Shown here: positions 38,288 through 48,059 of the stretch, piece after piece
Numbering within the stretch: position 1 is the first letter of the stretch
Layout: every line of letters starts with the position of its first letter
Source: SAR116 cluster bacterium AG-447-C21
GTDB lineage: Bacteria; Pseudomonadota; Alphaproteobacteria; Thalassobaculales; Thalassobaculaceae
Assembly (NCBI GenBank): GCA_003212315.1
Contig: QCQB01000003.1
Coordinates: 62,001 to 126,000, forward strand
DNA: 64,000 bases
Reading direction: 5' to 3'
Notes under the pieces: generated by a model
Database searches by the model: none
The model's input: only the letters and a program-made list of their open reading frames with translations
What the model was told of the DNA's origin: nothing
Made by a program: the position numbers and the translations under genes

Positions 38288-39769
38288 TCAGTCCTTGCGA
38301 TAGTTTCTTAATTCAAATAAATGCAGCGTCCGATATGTATTTTTACCTATATCCACCTGCAAGGGTTCTAATCTTTTAACAAAAGCGAAATTAGTTAAAA
38401 TAGGATGAGGTGTTTCCCATTTGGAGGCTAAAATCACCTTGTCTTTTTCCTGGGGCAGATATTTGGCGGTTAGTTCATAATGATGGTCTGGTTGACCATC
38501 ATAGTCCCAAATTTGAATCGGATATGACTGCGCTCTAAGACCATAAAGCAGGGATGCTGTTGTCTTTCTATCTTCAGTTAGAAGGATATGTTGAGGGTAA
38601 TTGGCCATAGTATCAGAGAGGCTTTGGGATAGTTCGGACCAGCCTCGTAATTTCCTTAAAGGATCACTTTTTAAAGGAGGATAATAACCAGGGATACTTA
38701 AAAAATAAAAAATGATTATGGCCATGGTTAGCGCATGGAGACTGAATGAAACCTTAAGTATCCATCTGTGGTAATTAGCCGAGAGCCAGCCACTTACTAA
38801 GATTGTTGCCCCAATATAAGCGGGGGCAGCCCAATTAGCATTCGCCCGTGATATGAAAGACTGTACTGTCACTATAATAAGAATGGGCAGTATAAAGCAT
38901 AAAAGCCAAGCGTCTCTTTTTTCAATCTGGCCCCGTAAAAATAAAATAACTAAAAATATCAATGCCAAAAATAGCATAGGGCCGAAAACTCCAAATTGCT
39001 CTCCTAGGAAGCTAACCAAATTCTGGACATTAAAGAGTTGCGCTTTCAGATTAACGTTATCTCCAACATGTGTAACGGTGACCCACTGACGATCGATATT
39101 CCAAATGATATTGGGGGTAAGGATTAGGCCTGCTATTGCGATTGAAACTAGACCGTTCCAAGATTTCAAAAACCATCTGTAATCTTTGAAAAAGATACAT
39201 GAGATAAAGGCGCATATAAGGAAATATGCCATTGCATATTTACTAAGTAATCCAAGACCTAAAGTAGCGCCAAGTAATAACGAACAACTAAGGGATCTCT
39301 TCTGAATATTTCTGACCAAGAGATATAAAGAGATCGACCAGAAAAAAAGTAGTGGGACGTCGGTTGAAATAATGCAGCTGGAAAAAGATACCGCCGGTAG
39401 TGTTAAGAATGTGATGCCAGCCCATAAGGCCGCGTTTTTACCATATAGTTTATCTGCGGTTAAGGCGCAAAAAAAACTGGTGCCCGCATGCAATAGAGGA
39501 GAACTTATACGGGTGGCCCATTCGGCATCACCCAAGACCCACGTAGTGGAATGAATAATCCACGCGATCATTGGCGGCTTTGTATAGTATCCCCAATCCA
39601 GTGCCTGGCTCCAGGTCCAGTACTGAGCCTCATCACCGTGAAAATTTAATTCAGACGATAGAAGGGCAATTACGCGAACAGACGTTACAACCAAAATGAT
39701 ACTGATGAGTTTAGTCAGATAAGAATTATCAGCAAGACTATCACCAACGGTTGAAATTGGGGTCTTCAA
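38288..39769 (-). CDS. Glycosyltransferase family 39 (ArnT-like)
   Basis: FHGDEAQYWTWSQALDWGYYTKPPMIAWI; many TM segments; GLGLLSKYAMAYF. Confidence 0.88.
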   Translation of the reverse strand: MKTPISTVGDSLADNSYLTKLISIILVVTSVRVIALLSSELNFHGDEAQYWTWSQALDWGYYTKPPMIAWIIHSTTWVLGDAEWATRISSPLLHAGTSFFCALTADKLYGKNAALWAGITFLTLPAVSFSSCIISTDVPLLFFWSISLYLLVRNIQKRSLSCSLLLGATLGLGLLSKYAMAYFLICAFISCIFFKDYRWFLKSWNGLVSIAIAGLILTPNIIWNIDRQWVTVTHVGDNVNLKAQLFNVQNLVSFLGEQFGVFGPMLFLALIFLVILFLRGQIEKRDAWLLCFILPILIIVTVQSFISRANANWAAPAYIGATILVSGWLSANYHRWILKVSFSLHALTMAIIIFYFLSIPGYYPPLKSDPLRKLRGWSELSQSLSDTMANYPQHILLTEDRKTTASLLYGLRAQSYPIQIWDYDGQPDHHYELTAKYLPQEKDKVILASKWETPHPILTNFAFVKRLEPLQVDIGKNTYRTLHLFELRNYRKD

Positions 39770-39860
39770 TGGATGAGGCCAACGTTCAAAAGCGTATTCC
39801 TTTTTACTGAATCGTCAAGGGATGATATATATATGGTTTTCCAACAGGTCCAGCTGGAGA

Positions 39861-40757
39861 TTATTTTTTCCTATTTTCTACTGCTTTTATGATAGTTGGC
39901 CAATACTCATCCCCATTACCCAAATCAATTGCTTTTTCTAACATTTTACCAGCCAGTTCAGCTCCAGGGACCACGACTCCACCTTCTTCCGCAAGTTGTA
40001 GCGCATATGAAAGGTCTTTTAGCGCATACCGGGCTGGAAATTGTTTGAGTGGAAATTTTCCGGGCACCATAGATTTCATGCCGTGATTCATTCCTACAAA
40101 AGATGCTCCAGAGCTTTTATTTATTATATCGAGCAAGTGGCCGCCATCCATCCCTGCTTCTCTTCCTATCGTTATAGCTTCGGCCAATGCCAGGCCGTTC
40201 TGGAAGACAACCATGTTATTTAAAATTTTAGCAATTTGGCCACACCCAACTGGACCGCAGTGCGTTATATCTGGTCCCATACAGAGCAAAACGTCTTTAT
40301 AACGCTCCAGAATGTCGTGATTGCCACCCACCATTATAGATAGATTCCCATCGATAGCTGCTTGTTGAGTTCTAGCGACGGGAGCATCAAGAAATTGTAT
40401 GCTCATCTGATCAAATTTCTGCGCTATTTCCCGAGTTAATTTCACAGGAGTGGTCGACATATCAATTATTGTTAACCCGCTGAGTTTTGGCGATAAAAGT
40501 GTGTCATTCGCTATGGCTTCTACTTCTGGACCGCCCGGTAAGGAGAGTATTAATACGTCTGATTTGATAGCCGCATCCATCGCACTTTCGGCAATTGTTA
40601 CACCGTGATTTGAAAGCCGGTTTAATGGTGCAGGAGATAAGTCGAAGGCTATAACCGGGTGATCACCATTTTTAACGATATTTCGGCACATGTGTTCACC
40701 CATCGCGCCTGTTCCTATAAACCCAACTGTGATACTCACCATAGATTTTCTCCTCAA
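39861..40757 (-). CDS. NAD(P)-dependent oxidoreductase, 3-hydroxyisobutyrate dehydrogenase family
   Basis: VGFIGTGAMGEHMCRNIVKNG, IDMSTTPVKLTREIAQ, FLDAPVARTQQAAIDGNLSIMVGG, GCGQIAKILNN. Confidence 0.9.
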   Translation of the reverse strand: MRRKSMVSITVGFIGTGAMGEHMCRNIVKNGDHPVIAFDLSPAPLNRLSNHGVTIAESAMDAAIKSDVLILSLPGGPEVEAIANDTLLSPKLSGLTIIDMSTTPVKLTREIAQKFDQMSIQFLDAPVARTQQAAIDGNLSIMVGGNHDILERYKDVLLCMGPDITHCGPVGCGQIAKILNNMVVFQNGLALAEAITIGREAGMDGGHLLDIINKSSGASFVGMNHGMKSMVPGKFPLKQFPARYALKDLSYALQLAEEGGVVVPGAELAGKMLEKAIDLGNGDEYWPTIIKAVENRKK

Positions 40758-40850
40758 CAGCAGCTGTCACTTGTACTGAATTGAAACTAGTGTCTAAGTT
40801 TATATTAAATTAAGCTAGTCGGTTAGGATTTGTTTGAAAAGGATGATCAG

Positions 40851-41666
40851 ATGAGCAAATTAGAGGATAGAGAAGTTTTCGAAATCTATGCGGTGAAATA
40901 TGCTCATAACGCCAACAGAACCCGTAATGGAAATATGTTGTATATGGATGAGCATGACGTTCCTATGCCTCTTGATTATTTTGTTTGGGTTATAAAGAAC
41001 GATATGAGGACCTATCTGGTAGACACTGGTTTTGGTGCCGTAGCTTCAAAGAAACGGTCGACCCCGCTGCTTCGTACGCCTGCGGAGGGACTTGCTTTAA
41101 TGGATGTAGATGCGGCTAAAGTCGATAACGTTATCATTAGTCATATGCACTATGACCATGCAGGCGGAATATCTGATTTTCCAAACGCCAAATTTATTCT
41201 TCAAGACACGGAAATGTCATATGCGACGGGAAGATGTATGTGTTTCCAAGCGGTTCAGAGACCTTTTGAGGTTGATGATGTATGCGAGATGGTTAGAAAA
41301 ATATATGGAAACCAGGTTCATTTTGTGGATGGTGATGAGGAGTTAGTCCCGGGGTTATCAGTCCATAAAATTGGAGGTCATTCTGCAGGCTTGATGTGTG
41401 TTCGGGTTTGGACACAACGAGGATGGGTCGTGGTAGCTTCAGATTGTGCTCACTTCTATGAAAATATAAGAGAGAGAAATCCTTTCGTTATTGTTTATAA
41501 TCTTGGCGACATGATGAATGGTTACACTACCATGGAAATGCTTGCTGATTCCCCTGACCATATTATTCCAGGACACGATCCTCTGGTAATGGAATATTAT
41601 CCTGCTGCGTCAAAGGAATTGGAGGGGATCGTTGCGCGTTTGGACCTTGCTCCAAAGGAAATTTAA
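40851..41666 (+). CDS. Metallo-beta-lactamase fold hydrolase, N-acyl-homoserine lactonase family-like
   Basis: VIISHMHYDHAGGISDF (HxHxDH), KIGGHSAGLMCVRV, VVASDCAHFYENI, IIPGHDPLV. Confidence 0.85.
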   Translation: MSKLEDREVFEIYAVKYAHNANRTRNGNMLYMDEHDVPMPLDYFVWVIKNDMRTYLVDTGFGAVASKKRSTPLLRTPAEGLALMDVDAAKVDNVIISHMHYDHAGGISDFPNAKFILQDTEMSYATGRCMCFQAVQRPFEVDDVCEMVRKIYGNQVHFVDGDEELVPGLSVHKIGGHSAGLMCVRVWTQRGWVVVASDCAHFYENIRERNPFVIVYNLGDMMNGYTTMEMLADSPDHIIPGHDPLVMEYYPAASKELEGIVARLDLAPKEI

Positions 41667-41735
41667 GTTAAGAAATTTGATCCTTAATTCACCCCATTTA
41701 GTTTTCGCATTGTTCTAAAGAAAGCAGTTGCAGAC

Positions 41736-41764
41736 TTGATTATCTTAAAAGATGTCGTTATAAC
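41736..41764 (+). promoter_or_regulatory. Putative sigma70-type promoter of rpmI-rplT (TTGATT-N17-TATAAC)
   Basis: TTGATT at 41736-41741, 17-nt spacer, TATAAC at 41759-41764. Confidence 0.45.
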
Positions 41765-41774
41765 ACCGCAACAA

Positions 41775-41859
41775 CTCTCGGGTTAGAGAGATCGCCACGC
41801 TAAGGCGTAAGGGCATGCCTAGCTGGTCTTTGATAACCAAGTGATTAATCGCACTGGTT
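41775..41859 (+). promoter_or_regulatory. Structured rpmI 5' leader with several adjacent hairpins and two competing pairings
   Basis: CTCTC(41775-79)/GAGAG(41786-90); ACGC/GCGT near 41797-41808; GGCATGCC; AACC(A)AGTG(41835-43)/CACTGGTT(41852-59), competing with TGGT(41824-27)/ACCA(41836-39). Confidence 0.4.
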
Positions 41860-41882
41860 GAACTCTTATTTTGGAGATGGAA

Positions 41883-42080
41883 ATGCCCAAACTGAAGTCG
41901 AAAAGCGGCGCTAAAAAGCGTTTCCGCGCAACGGGGACTGGTAAGATCCTCCATAATCAAGCATATAAGCGGCATGGAATGAGCAAGCGGCCAAGAGACA
42001 TGTTGCGCAATAGTCGTGGCACAACAACCCTTTGTGCTTCGGACGCTAAAATCGTCCGAAAATTTTTACCGTATTTGTAG
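41883..42080 (+). CDS. rpmI: 50S ribosomal protein L35 (ATG at 41883)
   Basis: [22 protein letters not shown]...[22 protein letters not shown] six nt upstream. Confidence 0.96.
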   Translation: MPKLKSKSGAKKRFRATGTGKILHNQAYKRHGMSKRPRDMLRNSRGTTTLCASDAKIVRKFLPYL

Positions 42081-42092
42081 GGGAGGCTTGAT

Positions 42093-42449
42093 ATGGCTCG
42101 TGTTAAACGCGGAACTACGGCGCATGCCCGCCACAAAAAAGTTACAGATAAAGCCAAAGGTTACTACGGACGCAGGAAAAATGTTTTCCGCGTTGCCGTT
42201 CAGGCGGTAGAGAAGGCTGGCCAATATGCTTACCGTGATAGAAAGGTTCGTAAAAGAACATTCAGAGGCCTATGGATTCAGCGCATTAATGCAGGTGTGC
42301 GTGAACATGGATTGACCTACTCTCAGTTTATGAATGGATTGAAAAAAGCAGGTATTGAACTCGATAGGAAAGTTCTATCGGATTTGGCTATAAGTGAACC
42401 AGCTTCTTTCAAAGGATTGGTTGAAAAGGCCCAGGCGGCGTTAGCTTAA
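42093..42449 (+). CDS. rplT: 50S ribosomal protein L20
   Basis: [35 protein letters not shown]...[27 protein letters not shown]. Confidence 0.98.
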   Translation: MARVKRGTTAHARHKKVTDKAKGYYGRRKNVFRVAVQAVEKAGQYAYRDRKVRKRTFRGLWIQRINAGVREHGLTYSQFMNGLKKAGIELDRKVLSDLAISEPASFKGLVEKAQAALA

Positions 42450-42506
42450 ACATTCCATAATCCGTACAGGTGGCAAATATGTTGGCTGTCCAGAACAATT
42501 AGAGAG

Positions 42507-42537
42507 AAGGGATCTGCCGTCGCGGGTCCCTTTATTT
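42507..42537 (+). terminator. Terminator/attenuator-like hairpin between rplT and pheS
   Basis: AAGGGATC (42507-42514) pairs with GGTCCCTT (42525-42532, one G-U), followed by TTTATTT. Confidence 0.5.
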
Positions 42538-42589
42538 ACTTCGTGACGTTAAAGATGAAACTATTGTCTATGAACAGGTGGTTGGTGAG

Positions 42590-43666
42590 ATGAAAGAGTG
42601 GGAAGATCAAAAAACGAAGTTGGTAGAGTCTATTCACTCGGCTTCCACGCTTGATGAATTGGAAGGTATTCGGATAACGGCCCTTGGAAAGAAAGGGACT
42701 ATTACAGGACTAATGAAAAGTCTTGGATCTCTTGACCCGGAAAAGCGAAAAGAAGCGGGGCAACTGCTTAATGCAATAAAAGAAGAGGTTGCTAGCGCCA
42801 TAGATGCCCGAAAAGTAACAATGGAAGACGCGGCACTAGATGCCCAACTGCACAGAGACCGAGTGGATGTTACACTTCCTGTTCGTCCTGAAAGCAACGG
42901 CAGTATTCATCCAATAACTCAAACAATTGACGAGCTAACGGCAATATTTTGTGAAATGGGTTTTACTGTCGCTGATGGTCCACACATTGAATCCGATTAT
43001 TATAATTTTTCTGCCTTGAATATTCCACCGGAACATCCTGCACGTCAGGAACAAGACACTTTTTATCTTCCCCCCGATGAAACAGGCACGCCTCGTGTGT
43101 TGAGGACGCATACATCCCCGGTTCAAATTAGGACCATGGAAAAAACAACTCCGCCGATCAAAATTATAGTGCCAGGTCGAACATTCAGGTCCGACCATGA
43201 TGCTACTCATTCTCCTATGTTTCATCAGGTTGAAGGATTAGTAATCGATAAAACTTCCCATATGGGACACCTAAAAGGTTGTCTTATAGACTTTTGCAGA
43301 GCGTTTTTCGGCGTCGATGACTTACCCGTTAGATTCAGGCCAAGCTATTTTCCATTCACAGAACCTTCAGCTGAAGTTGATATTGGCTGCACCCGTGCCG
43401 GAGGGGAATTTCGGATAGGAAAGGGTGATGATTGGTTGGAAATTTTAGGATCAGGAATGGTTCACCCAAGAGTTCTCTCGGGTTGTGGAATTAATCCAGA
43501 CGAGTACCAAGGTTTTGCTTTTGGTATGGGAATTGAGCGCATAGCCATGCTTAAATACGGTATACCTGATCTACGGCCTTTTTATGATACCGACATTCGG
43601 TGGCTCAAACATTATGGTTTTGTTCCACTAGATCTGCCTACTATTGCAGGAGGGATAAATCGATGA
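42590..43666 (+). CDS. pheS: Phenylalanyl-tRNA synthetase alpha subunit (ATG at 42590)
   Basis: [78 protein letters not shown]. Confidence 0.97.
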   Translation: MKEWEDQKTKLVESIHSASTLDELEGIRITALGKKGTITGLMKSLGSLDPEKRKEAGQLLNAIKEEVASAIDARKVTMEDAALDAQLHRDRVDVTLPVRPESNGSIHPITQTIDELTAIFCEMGFTVADGPHIESDYYNFSALNIPPEHPARQEQDTFYLPPDETGTPRVLRTHTSPVQIRTMEKTTPPIKIIVPGRTFRSDHDATHSPMFHQVEGLVIDKTSHMGHLKGCLIDFCRAFFGVDDLPVRFRPSYFPFTEPSAEVDIGCTRAGGEFRIGKGDDWLEILGSGMVHPRVLSGCGINPDEYQGFAFGMGIERIAMLKYGIPDLRPFYDTDIRWLKHYGFVPLDLPTIAGGINR

Positions 43667-46065
43667 AATTTACCCTTTCATGGTTAAAGGATCATCTAGA
43701 GACGCAAGCGTCTCTGAAGCAAATCTGCGAAAAGTTGCCGATGTTAGGCCTTGAAGTAGAAAGCATTCAAGACCGGTCAGATGAACTTTCAGAATTCATA
43801 GTTGGCTATGTTGAAGAAGCATACCAGCATCCAAACGCTGATCGGTTGCGCGTCTGCATTGTAGATACAGGCTCTGAGAAAGTTCAGGTCGTGTGTGGGG
43901 CTCCAAATGCACGAACCGGAATTAAAGGGGTTTTTGCTCCAGCGGGTGCTAGGATACCGTCGACTGGAGACGAGTTGAAGAAGGGGGTAATTCGGGGAGA
44001 GGCGTCTAATGGGATGCTTTGTTCAGAGAGAGAAATGGGAATTTCTGATGAGCATGATGGAATAATTGAACTGCCCAGCGACAGTAAGATTGGAGAAGGG
44101 TTTGCTAAAATAGCAGGCTTTGATGATCCCATTATTGATATTGCTATTACACCAGATCGAGCAGATTGCCTGGGAGTTCGTGGAATTGCCAGAGATTTAG
44201 CAGCAGCAGGTCTTGGCAAACTAAAACCTCTCGATACATCTCCAGTTAAAACCACTTTCAAGAGCCCTATTGATTGGAGAGTAGACTTACCAGATATGGA
44301 TCCCCCCTTGGCACCGCTAGTGGTTGGTCGATATTTCAAAGGGGTAAAAAACGGGTCTAGCCCCAAATGGCTTAAGGAGCGGTTACAAGCAGTGGGTCTT
44401 CGTCCAATCTCTGCACTCGTGGATATAACTAACTATGTTATGATGGACGTTGGTCGTCCACTCCATGCCTACGATGCAGATAAAGTTGAAGGTGATATTT
44501 TTATCCGGTTAGCAAAAGATGGAGAAAAATATACAGCATTAGATGGAAAACAATATGTCTTTGATGAAGAGATGATCGTGATTGGAGACGATAGAGGAGT
44601 TGATGACTTAGCAGGTATAATGGGCGGGGAGAGATCTGGCTGTGGCGAGGGAACGGTTAATATGTTTCTTGAAGCTGCTATCTTCGATCCAATTCGAACT
44701 GCGTCCACAGGACGGAAGCTCAATATAATATCGGATGCAAGATATAGATTTGAGCGAGGACTTGATTCCACCTCCCCGTTTTGGGGGTCAGAATTGGCAG
44801 CTCGACTAGTTCTTGATATTTGTGGAGGAGAAGCTAGTGAGCTGGTTGTTCATGGTGCAGAACCAGATTGGAAAAAAGTCTTCACTTTGAGATATAGTCG
44901 GATAGAAAATTTAACAGGTGTGAAGGTTCCTGAGCCAGATTGTTTAAGAATTCTGAAAACGTTAGGTTTCGAAGTTTCCGGCAAGGGGGAGCGAATTGAA
45001 TGTGCTGTTCCACCGTGGCGTGCTGATATCATAGGGGAGGCGGATCTTGTTGAGGAGATAGTACGGGTATGGGGATTTGATGAAATTCCGATGATTTCTA
45101 TGCTTAATGACAATGTCATCCCTCAACCTGCCCTTAGTATCAGACAGATTAGAGAGGGGCTTGCAAAACGTAGTTTGGCCGTTAGAGGTATGGCAGAAGC
45201 GGTTACATACTCGTTCCTCTCATCGCGGGATGCAATTTTGTTTGGAGGTGGAGCGGAGGAACTTCGGTTAAATAATCCTATCAGTGCAGAATTAGATGCG
45301 ATGCGTCCATCCGTTTTACCTAATTTGATATCGGCAGTTGGGCGTAATTCAAATATGGGTTCAAACGATTTAGCTATTTTTGAGGTTGGACCTCAGTACT
45401 CAGATGCGACACCAGCTGGACAACAAATGGTCGCAGGTGCAATTAGATCAGGTAATACAGGGGCAAGGGATTGGACCAAATCAACACGGCCGGTAGACCT
45501 TTTTGACATAAAAGCCGATGCTCTATTTGTTTTGGAAAGCCTAAGCGCTCCAACTAATAATCTTCAAGTGGACCCATCTGGTGCGCCTGGTTGGTACCAC
45601 CCTGGACGTTCAGGTGCTTTTCGATTAGGACCAAAAGTTCTGGGATATTTTGGGGATATTCACCCAAAAGTACTTGCAACTATGAATGTTGAAGGCCCTA
45701 TCGTGGGTTTTGAAGTGTTCATAGAAAATATACCGACCACTCGGTCTAAGGGCCCCGCTCGATCTCTTTTAAAGCTAGATGCTTTACAATCTGTTAACCG
45801 GGACTTTGCCTTTATAGTAGACCATGAGTTGCAGGCCGAGAAATTAATTAGAGCAGCGCAAGGAGCGGATAAAGCCTTGGTAACTGCCGTTCAGTTATTT
45901 GACGAATATGCAGGTAAAGGTATTCCAGAAGGGAAAAAGTCACTTGCTATTGCGGTCACCATTCAACCTAAAAATCAAACTCTTACGGACGAAGAATTGG
46001 AAACTATTTCTGATAAAATAATCAGTAAAATCACTAAAGATACCGGTGGCTACCTCAGAGATTAG
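43663..46065 (+). CDS. pheT: Phenylalanyl-tRNA synthetase beta subunit (ATG at 43663, ATGA overlap with pheS)
   Basis: [64 protein letters not shown]. Confidence 0.97.
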   Translation: MKFTLSWLKDHLETQASLKQICEKLPMLGLEVESIQDRSDELSEFIVGYVEEAYQHPNADRLRVCIVDTGSEKVQVVCGAPNARTGIKGVFAPAGARIPSTGDELKKGVIRGEASNGMLCSEREMGISDEHDGIIELPSDSKIGEGFAKIAGFDDPIIDIAITPDRADCLGVRGIARDLAAAGLGKLKPLDTSPVKTTFKSPIDWRVDLPDMDPPLAPLVVGRYFKGVKNGSSPKWLKERLQAVGLRPISALVDITNYVMMDVGRPLHAYDADKVEGDIFIRLAKDGEKYTALDGKQYVFDEEMIVIGDDRGVDDLAGIMGGERSGCGEGTVNMFLEAAIFDPIRTASTGRKLNIISDARYRFERGLDSTSPFWGSELAARLVLDICGGEASELVVHGAEPDWKKVFTLRYSRIENLTGVKVPEPDCLRILKTLGFEVSGKGERIECAVPPWRADIIGEADLVEEIVRVWGFDEIPMISMLNDNVIPQPALSIRQIREGLAKRSLAVRGMAEAVTYSFLSSRDAILFGGGAEELRLNNPISAELDAMRPSVLPNLISAVGRNSNMGSNDLAIFEVGPQYSDATPAGQQMVAGAIRSGNTGARDWTKSTRPVDLFDIKADALFVLESLSAPTNNLQVDPSGAPGWYHPGRSGAFRLGPKVLGYFGDIHPKVLATMNVEGPIVGFEVFIENIPTTRSKGPARSLLKLDALQSVNRDFAFIVDHELQAEKLIRAAQGADKALVTAVQLFDEYAGKGIPEGKKSLAIAVTIQPKNQTLTDEELETISDKIISKITKDTGGYLRD

Positions 46066-46109
46066 GATGAGACAAAACTCTATATGTTTGGGCATATTGT
46101 CTAATATGT

Positions 46110-46910
46110 TCAGTTTGCATCTGCCGGCTTTACCATAACAAAGCGCATTTTCGAGCCCAGAAATTCAACAGCAGTTAATATCTGGGTAGCATAGACACCA
46201 CTATCAATTCCAATTCTATGATTATAAATCTTTGGTTTTTTTGAAAAGTGTTCAATGGAATGGCCGTGAATAATTATCTCATTGAAAGGCCATGTGGTGA
46301 CATTAAGAAACTCATCTCTGATCCAGGTTTTTGCTTCCAATGTTTGGTTCGAAAGTGAATATCTTGGGTCAACACCAGCATGCACAAAAAACAACCCCTC
46401 AATTTGAAAACTCTCACGCATATTTGTGAGCATTTTCCGGACAGTAGAAGGAAGAGTATTTCCAATTTCTCTCTTCAAAGTTTCAATGGGAAGGTCAATA
46501 TTTACACCAAGGCTTAATAACGTTGCCTTCCCTCCATTGCGTCTCCATGCTTGATAGTCACGCTCAGTTAATTGACCATTCACCGCGCGGCATAACCACA
46601 CGTCATGGTTTCCCTTTAAAACGATGTCTTCAACATTCATTTTTGTTGTAAAGGATGTAACTCCTTGTGCTGCAAGCTTCAAAGATTCCTTCGAGTTTGG
46701 TCCCCTATCAATAAGATCTCCAATCAAAATACAAATAGTCTTTTCTGGATCTAGAGTTTCAATATCATCTGCAATTGATTTGTACATCAACTCGAGGTGT
46801 TTCGAACAACCGTGCACATCGCCAATTGCAACAACCATGGTTCCATGGTCGATGGACCGAGGATTATCCTGCCATTCTGTGCGGACAACCAGCATTGATA
46901 AAATCTCCAT
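46110..46910 (-). CDS. Metallophosphoesterase, PPP-type Ser/Thr phosphatase family
   Basis: VAIGDVHGCSKHLELM, LIGDLIDRGPNS, VLKGNHDVWLC, FFVHAGVDPRYSL, IIHGHSIEH. Confidence 0.88.
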   Translation of the reverse strand: MEILSMLVVRTEWQDNPRSIDHGTMVVAIGDVHGCSKHLELMYKSIADDIETLDPEKTICILIGDLIDRGPNSKESLKLAAQGVTSFTTKMNVEDIVLKGNHDVWLCRAVNGQLTERDYQAWRRNGGKATLLSLGVNIDLPIETLKREIGNTLPSTVRKMLTNMRESFQIEGLFFVHAGVDPRYSLSNQTLEAKTWIRDEFLNVTTWPFNEIIIHGHSIEHFSKKPKIYNHRIGIDSGVYATQILTAVEFLGSKMRFVMVKPADAN

Positions 46911-47035
46911 TCAATAAAGATTATCTACCAACACCTTATCAATCCCTTTAGGGGCTATTCATCACGGAGTAGATTTTAGACGCTTAAATATGCTGCTACT
47001 ATTTCTAAATAGGTCGGGTAGGTCTGGAGACCCTT

Positions 47036-47842
47036 ATGAAACTTACAGCAGAGCAATATGATGCATATATTCGAGATGGGTTTCTCGTATTTCCTGAATT
47101 ATTCGATGAAGCTGAGGTCAACATATTACGGAATGAAGCAGATAGGTTAAGACAAATCGATGCCGAGGGTATTTTTCGTGAAGGCAATGACGGAATGGCC
47201 AAAACAATGTTCCGCATGCATGAGCCAGATGGACCAACTTATAGTGCTGCCTATAGGGCGCTATCTCGGACGCCGAGATCTCTAGGTATTGCGCAGCAAT
47301 TATTACAAGACGAAAATTTATATATGCATCACTGTAAACTTAATATGAAACCAGCTATCGACGGTACAGTCTGGCATTGGCATCAGGATTTTGGTTCATG
47401 GCAGCGGGATGGAATAAGGAAACCCGAAATGGTAACCGTTATGGTTATGCTTGACGAGGCAACTGAGATAGGAGGTTGCCTTTATATGTTACCGGGGAGT
47501 CATTTAAAGGGTCGCTTTGACCCCTATTTCGAGGACTCCACTGTTTATAAATTTTATGCAACACCATCTATAATGGTAAAAGAACAAATGAAGTATCTTT
47601 CTGATCCAGTGGCAATAACTGGAAAGCCGGGCACAGTTGCAATATTCGATTGTAACACTCTCCATGCGTCTGGGCACAATCTTTCAGCGAAAGATAGATG
47701 GCAAATTTACCTTTGTTATAATCGTTGCACCAATCACCCGATTGACATTGATGATCCGAGGCCAGATTACGTGAGGTCGACAAACTGGGAGCCGATGACT
47801 TTTTTGAATAATGATTCAATTGTCACCAAAGGCCTTTCTTAA
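47036..47842 (+). CDS. Phytanoyl-CoA dioxygenase family protein
   Basis: YIRDGFLVFPELFDEAEV, WHWHQDFGSWQRDG, GCLYMLPGSHLKGRF, HASGHNLS. Confidence 0.88.
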   Translation: MKLTAEQYDAYIRDGFLVFPELFDEAEVNILRNEADRLRQIDAEGIFREGNDGMAKTMFRMHEPDGPTYSAAYRALSRTPRSLGIAQQLLQDENLYMHHCKLNMKPAIDGTVWHWHQDFGSWQRDGIRKPEMVTVMVMLDEATEIGGCLYMLPGSHLKGRFDPYFEDSTVYKFYATPSIMVKEQMKYLSDPVAITGKPGTVAIFDCNTLHASGHNLSAKDRWQIYLCYNRCTNHPIDIDDPRPDYVRSTNWEPMTFLNNDSIVTKGLS

Positions 47843-48059
47843 CCAAGTAATGACTTAAGACAGGTAACCTTGGTAACACCAGGTATCTCAAGTAGATAAT
47901 AAAAAGGCAGTATTGCCCGAAATAATTTAAAGAAAAGCCTATTTACAAGTATAGCGTGGTCATGTGATGTTCCCTGATCAAATAAAAATCTGGCGAGTCC
48001 GTGTAACTAGTTACGGATAGCAGATTACAATGCATCAATTGAAATAATTATCGCAACTT

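Noticed and set aside
24475-39769. Glycan locus as a mobile genomic island
   Set aside because: No integrase, transposase, tRNA boundary or flanking direct repeats seen; composition shift not computed
42509-42540. Phe attenuator with pheM-like leader peptide
   Set aside because: Hairpin retained as a finding, but no Phe-codon-rich ORF exists in the rplT-pheS spacer
43884-44366. 160-aa minus-strand ORF inside pheT
   Set aside because: Antisense shadow ORF of a conserved gene; no recognisable protein features
46093-46108. CATATT-GTCT-AATATG hairpin after pheT
   Set aside because: Short AT-only stem without U-run, expected by chance in AT-rich spacers
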